This document shows, piece after piece, positions 4,638 to 7,219 of a stretch of DNA of 7,219 nt; positions within the stretch are counted from its first letter, which is position 1, and every line of letters begins with the position of its first letter. The translations under genes and the position numbers were made by a program. Source of the DNA: an uncultured Eubacteriales bacterium (lineage in GTDB: Bacteria; Bacillota; Clostridia; Christensenellales; CAG-138); contig CACXNN010000098.1 in the NCBI GenBank assembly GCA_902768995.1, forward strand, positions 1-7,219, written 5' to 3'. The notes beneath the pieces are model-generated. The model was not told the DNA's origin. It made no database searches and was given only the letters and a program-made list of their open reading frames with translations.

Positions 4638-6221
4638 CTATTGCTCCGGCGCGGCCTGCTCCGGCGCGGCCTGCTCCTGGCGCTGGCGCTCGGCCTCCTC
4701 TTCGTCGGCCAGGACCTTGTCCCGGTACCGGATGAGGCGCACGTCCAGCAACCACTCGATGAGCAGGAGCACGATCATCAGCGGCGTCCACCGGTCGATG
4801 AGCACCATGGGCAGGCGCATATCCTCGGTAAGGATGAAGGCGATCAGGGCCAGCAGGGCGACGATCAACTCCAGCACCAGGCCGATCCGGAACCGACGCT
4901 GGAACCGCTTCACCCGATAGAACAGGGTCTCTACGGCGTCGTCATACTCGGCCTCGGTGGCGTCGCCCACGGCCGCCTCCAGGCCCGATTCGGCCAGCTT
5001 CTGCCGGGCCTCCTGGACCAGCTCCTCCAGCCGGGTCCTGTCGGGAATCTCCGCTTCGTCGATCTTAGCTATGGTCCGAAGCTGCCGCTTGTTCTCGTTG
5101 ATCTTCCGCATCTTCCGCGGCCGATCGAACTTGGCGCACAGATGCAGCAGCGGGATGAACAGATAGATGGTGATGATGAGACAGATCAGATTCACCAGCG
5201 CCCACACGGCCCGGCCGGTGCCCCGGGGATGGAAGAAGCTGAACAGGCTGGACAGGAATGGCTCCTGTTCCGTTTCCTTGGTTGGTACCCATTCGTCGGG
5301 CTTGGGTGTGGCGTTGGGATCGGGCGTAGGCGTGGGCTCGGTGGTCGCCGGGATATCCTCGATGGCGTGGGGCCTGGCCACGTAGTACACCAGCAGCCGC
5401 CCGTTGGTGTTGGCGGAGGCGCAGGTGGACAGGGCCACGATCTTGGTGACGCCCTCCAGGGGCACCTCGTCGAAGATGATCGCCTCCGTGTCCCGGCTCC
5501 AGTCGGGACCCGCCTCGTCCGCCCCGGTCACGTTCCCCCGCAGAAAGGCCAGCACGTCATCCATCCGATTGCCCACGGAATAGATCCGGTTTTGGTAGGC
5601 GTCCGTCTCCACCACCGCGAAGGCGTACAGGTCGTAGACGCCGGACGGGGCCACCAGGATGCCCTCCCGGTGGCTCTCGAAGTAGCTCTCCTCCCGGTAC
5701 AGGTCCAGGCCGCCGAACATGGCCTTGTTGTCCATATGGTGGCCGTAGATCAGGTTATAATTGTCGGACAGGTCGGGGCTGTTCCCGGCGGCCAGGTAGA
5801 TGGCGCCGGTCAGGGACGACTCCTTGTAGATGTCGTGATAGGCGTAATAGAGGTCGTCCGAGCCCTGCATGACCGGGTAGTCGATGTTGGTGTCGTAGAC
5901 CGTGAGCCAAGCCCGATAGTCCGGATTGATCTCAGCCAGAAGGCTCTGGACGTCCTCGGGCTGCTCCTGGTCCTGATTGGACACGATGGAAGGCTTGTAC
6001 TGCAGCAGGTCCCAGCCGGACTTGGCCCGTTCCTGGGTGGCGAAGCTGTCGTACAGCACGTAGCCGGAATAGAGGATCAGCGCCGCCGCCAGGAGCCCGG
6101 AGAGCAGGGACAGCAGGGACATGCCCGCGCCGACCGTAGCGGCAAGGACCGTCTCGACCACGGTCTTGCCGGCTGCTTTTCTGGGCTTTGGCGAATGGAA
6201 ATCATCGGGACGCTTTTCCAT
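4638..6221 (-). CDS. srtB: Class B sortase with multi-pass membrane C-terminal extension
   Basis: This 527-residue transpeptidase should join sorting-signal proteins to the cell wall or to each other on the outer membrane face. A basic N-terminus and one helix (about 33-57) anchor it. The sortase domain spans about 90-285, with catalytic His161 in NLIYGHHMDN, Cys267 in ALSTC and Arg275 in NGRLLVYY, so it should be active. IYGHHM and the long insert before the cysteine point to class B. Ordinary class B sortases are about 230-260 residues. Here a Pro/Thr-rich linker (290-313) leads to a membrane helix (338-362), a charged, probably cytoplasmic segment (363-440), two more helices (446-465, 478-494) and a tail ending EQAAPEQAAPEQ. 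The start has AGAAAGGAGA nine bases upstream. It follows the signal-peptidase-like gene by 42 bp in one operon. Its substrate is not in the window. Confidence 0.92.
   Translation of the reverse strand: MEKRPDDFHSPKPRKAAGKTVVETVLAATVGAGMSLLSLLSGLLAAALILYSGYVLYDSFATQERAKSGWDLLQYKPSIVSNQDQEQPEDVQSLLAEINPDYRAWLTVYDTNIDYPVMQGSDDLYYAYHDIYKESSLTGAIYLAAGNSPDLSDNYNLIYGHHMDNKAMFGGLDLYREESYFESHREGILVAPSGVYDLYAFAVVETDAYQNRIYSVGNRMDDVLAFLRGNVTGADEAGPDWSRDTEAIIFDEVPLEGVTKIVALSTCASANTNGRLLVYYVARPHAIEDIPATTEPTPTPDPNATPKPDEWVPTKETEQEPFLSSLFSFFHPRGTGRAVWALVNLICLIITIYLFIPLLHLCAKFDRPRKMRKINENKRQLRTIAKIDEAEIPDRTRLEELVQEARQKLAESGLEAAVGDATEAEYDDAVETLFYRVKRFQRRFRIGLVLELIVALLALIAFILTEDMRLPMVLIDRWTPLMIVLLLIEWLLDVRLIRYRDKVLADEEEAERQRQEQAAPEQAAPEQ
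4643..4677. repeat. 15-bp tandem repeat at the 3' end of the sortase gene
   Basis: The unit GCTCCGGCGCGGCCT occurs twice exactly (4643-4657 and 4658-4672), followed by a partial third copy GCTCC. It encodes the EQAAP repeats of the C-terminal tail. As a multiple of three it can change copy number without breaking the frame. Confidence 0.85.
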
Positions 6222-6263
6222 GTCCAGGTCTCTCCTTTCTTGCGTGATCCGGCCGCAGGCGGG

Positions 6264-6884
6264 TTACAGGTTGTTCCGCCGGGCGATGGTGATGACGGTG
6301 CCCAGTATTTCGTCCGCCTCCACGGGGCCGAAGTACCGGCTGTCCACGCCGTCGCCGCGGCTGTCCGCCAGCACGAAGCACTGGCCCTGGCCCAGGGTCA
6401 GCGGATAGTCGGAAAATTGCTCGTATCGGGGCGTGCTGTAGTAGATATCGGGCTCGATCAGGCTGTTGCCGTTGACCATCACATGGCCGTCCTCGGTGAT
6501 CTCCACCGTGTCCCCGGCCACGGCCACCACCCGCAGCACCATGACCTTGGGCTCAGCGGACCCGTCCAGGGCCTTCTCGATGACGATCACGTCCTGATAG
6601 CGCACGTCCTTGTCCAGCCGGTAGAACAGCACCATGTCCCCCAGGTCGATCCGGGGGTGCATGTCCCCGGAGGAGCAAATCGTGATGCCCACGATCTGGA
6701 AGAACAATACCCACAGCACCAGAAGGAATATGGCGAGCCGCAGCAGAAAATACTGGTAGGACTTCACCGACCGCTCGCTGCGGCGGATCTTCTTGCGCAG
6801 CTTCTGCTGTTCCTCGGGCGTCAGATGCTTTTCTTCCTTCTTGTCCGCCTGGACGGCTTCCACAGGTCGATCGTTCGTTTCCAT
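6264..6884 (-). CDS. Signal peptidase I (S26) homologue lacking the catalytic Ser/Lys dyad (SipA-like)
   Basis: This 206-residue protein has a charged cytoplasmic N-terminus (1-42), one membrane helix (about 44-69) and an extracellular S26-type domain. Box B, normally S-M-x-P, reads GDMHPRIDLGD (73-83), with Asp74 at the nucleophile position. Box D, normally KRVxGxPGD, reads LRVVAVAGDTVEI (117-129), with Leu117 at the general-base position. The rest of box D and the LADSRGDGVDSRYFG region (172-186) are well kept, so the fold is intact but peptide cleavage is unlikely. SipA of Streptococcus pyogenes pilus loci is a known S26 homologue without the dyad, needed for pilus assembly with a class B sortase; the arrangement here is similar. 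The start is ATG 6884, preceded by AGAGG with seven bases between; longer readings enter the promoter. The sortase gene follows after 42 bp. A partner or scaffold role for sortase is inferred. Confidence 0.88.
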   Translation of the reverse strand: METNDRPVEAVQADKKEEKHLTPEEQQKLRKKIRRSERSVKSYQYFLLRLAIFLLVLWVLFFQIVGITICSSGDMHPRIDLGDMVLFYRLDKDVRYQDVIVIEKALDGSAEPKVMVLRVVAVAGDTVEITEDGHVMVNGNSLIEPDIYYSTPRYEQFSDYPLTLGQGQCFVLADSRGDGVDSRYFGPVEADEILGTVITIARRNNL

Positions 6885-6922
6885 GCTGAACCTCTTCGCT
6901 ATTGATCGTTCTCTTTCGGAAG

Positions 6923-6942
6923 GGCATGCTCCATCACATGCC
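6923..6942. promoter_or_regulatory. Inverted repeat in the leader of the signal-peptidase/sortase operon
   Basis: GGCATG (6923-6928) and CATGCC (6937-6942) form a perfect 6-bp inverted repeat with an 8-base centre. It lies just downstream of the predicted start near 6948, where an operator or a leader hairpin could act. It is short enough to be chance. Confidence 0.35.
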
Positions 6943-6954
6943 AATACAGTATGA

Positions 6955-6983
6955 AGTATAGCATTATTCGGCTGAGATTTCAA
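6955..6983 (-). promoter_or_regulatory. Promoter of the signal-peptidase-like/sortase operon
   Basis: On the minus strand TTGAAA (6978-6983) and TATACT (6955-6960) are 17 bp apart, and TG lies one base before the -10 box. The predicted start near 6948 gives a leader of about 64 bases before the ATG at 6884. Confidence 0.75.
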
Positions 6984-6991
6984 GCCTTTTT

Positions 6992-7041
6992 GGGGGATCG
7001 ATGCCCCCCGTGCGTAACGGGGGGAATGAAAGGGGGGATCG
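6992..7041. repeat. G-run/C-run repeat between the divergent promoters
   Basis: A run of six C (7004-7009) lies between G runs at 6992-6996, 7019-7024 and 7032-7037. CCCCCCGT and ACGGGGGG (7004-7011, 7017-7024) form an 8-bp stem with loop GCGTA. The C run could instead pair with either outer G run. GGGGGATCG occurs directly repeated at 6992-7000 and 7033-7041. No T tract follows on either strand, so it is not a terminator. Its place between the sortase-operon and pckA -35 boxes suggests a regulator site, unproven. Confidence 0.6.
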
Positions 7042-7062
7042 CCAAAAACGGCCTGCACTCGG

Positions 7063-7091
7063 TTGACATCAGGGCGGGAAAATGGTATATA
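7063..7091 (+). promoter_or_regulatory. pckA promoter
   Basis: A consensus TTGACA (7063-7068) and TATATA (7086-7091) are separated by 17 bp, with TG one base before the -10 box (7083-7084). This is the best-matching promoter in the window. The start would be near 7098, about 70 bases before the ATG. Confidence 0.85.
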
Positions 7092-7104
7092 TAAAATGAA
7101 TTGG

Positions 7105-7122
7105 AATGGTCATTTGGCCATT
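7105..7122 (+). promoter_or_regulatory. Hairpin in the pckA leader
   Basis: AATGGTC and GGCCATT (7105-7111, 7116-7122) form a 7-bp stem with one G-U pair and loop ATTT, close to the predicted 5' end. It could protect the message or serve as a control element. No known riboswitch class is recognisable. Confidence 0.35.
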
Positions 7123-7168
7123 TGCAAGTTGCTCCAGAACTATTATGAAAAGGAAAGAGGTTTGTGAA

Positions 7169-7219
7169 ATGAAGAAGCTGGATTTGACCCGCTACGGCAT
7201 CACCGGCACCAAGGAGATC
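7169..7219 (+). CDS. pckA: Phosphoenolpyruvate carboxykinase (ATP), N-terminal fragment cut by the window end
   Basis: Only 17 codons are present. MKKLDLTRYGITGTKEI matches the start of bacterial ATP-dependent PEP carboxykinases, where a D-L-S/T-x-Y-G-I-x-x-x-x-E-I/V pattern is usual. That cytoplasmic enzyme interconverts oxaloacetate plus ATP with phosphoenolpyruvate, carbon dioxide and ADP; in anaerobes it often runs toward oxaloacetate. The start is supported by AGGAAAGAGG (7151-7160) eight bases before the ATG and by a near-consensus promoter upstream. The catalytic parts lie outside the window, so the call rests on the N-terminus alone. Confidence 0.8.
   Translation, partial: MKKLDLTRYGITGTKEI

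Noticed and set aside
4605..6905. Long plus-strand open frame of 766 codons antisense to the sortase operon
   Set aside because: Its product is a low-complexity mix of His, Gln, Gly, Val and Leu with no recognisable domain. It mirrors the codon pattern of the well-supported minus-strand sortase and signal-peptidase genes, as expected for an antisense shadow in GC-rich DNA.
6992..7037. G-quadruplex in the pckA upstream region
   Set aside because: Only three long G runs lie on the plus strand here, and each can pair with the intervening C run, so duplex hairpins are more likely.
1..7219. CRISPR array, tRNA or rRNA genes, transposase genes
   Set aside because: No regularly spaced repeats, no cloverleaf or ribosomal RNA sequence and no transposase or integrase frame could be found on either strand.

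Overview
The window looks like chromosomal DNA from a GC-rich anaerobic Clostridia-type Firmicute. Supporting signs are strong AGGAGG-type ribosome binding sites, sigma-70/sigA-type promoters with 16-17 bp spacers, a class B sortase, a YitT-family membrane protein, a stand-alone AlaX editing protein and the start of an ATP-type PEP carboxykinase. Genus cannot be set from this sequence. Most genes are GC-rich, but about 120-705 and the promoter region 1089-1200 are clearly AT-richer.

Left end (1-1200, minus strand). This is a patchwork. In minus-strand order it holds two tandem promoters with a duplicated box, a gene resembling the N-terminal part of EcsC-like proteins whose end is replaced by an unrelated tail, an AT-rich gene for a small single-pass membrane protein, and a start-less RHS/YD-repeat fragment running off the window. 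The RHS fragment begins directly after the membrane gene's stop codon and in the same frame. This resembles the debris and cassette structure of RHS polymorphic-toxin loci, in which case the membrane protein is a candidate immunity protein.

Middle (1250-4625). A promoter drives a two-gene plus-strand operon encoding a Nudix hydrolase and a GNAT acetyltransferase. Convergent to it is a yitT-family gene that lost most of its C-terminal DUF2179 domain in an out-of-frame deletion; the last 19 codons of the original domain survive in another frame. Its 3' flank (2374-2513) is a row of strong inverted repeats ending at a minus-strand terminator. yitT and alaX are divergent from a 91-bp region with overlapping promoters, and the yitT promoter is so close to its ATG that the transcript should be leaderless. 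alaX encodes a long-form alanyl-tRNA editing protein and ends at a perfect bidirectional terminator.

Right end (4638-7219). A minus-strand operon encodes a signal peptidase I homologue followed by a class B sortase. The peptidase has lost both catalytic residues (Asp in place of Ser, Leu in place of Lys). The sortase keeps its His-Cys-Arg triad and carries an unusual multi-membrane-segment C-terminal extension of about 240 residues. The pair recalls the SipA-like pseudo-peptidase and class B sortase of streptococcal pilus loci, but no pilin or other substrate lies in the window. Divergently, a strong extended -10 promoter and a hairpin-containing leader precede the first 17 codons of pckA. 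The space between the two promoters holds a G-run/C-run repeat that could act as a shared operator.
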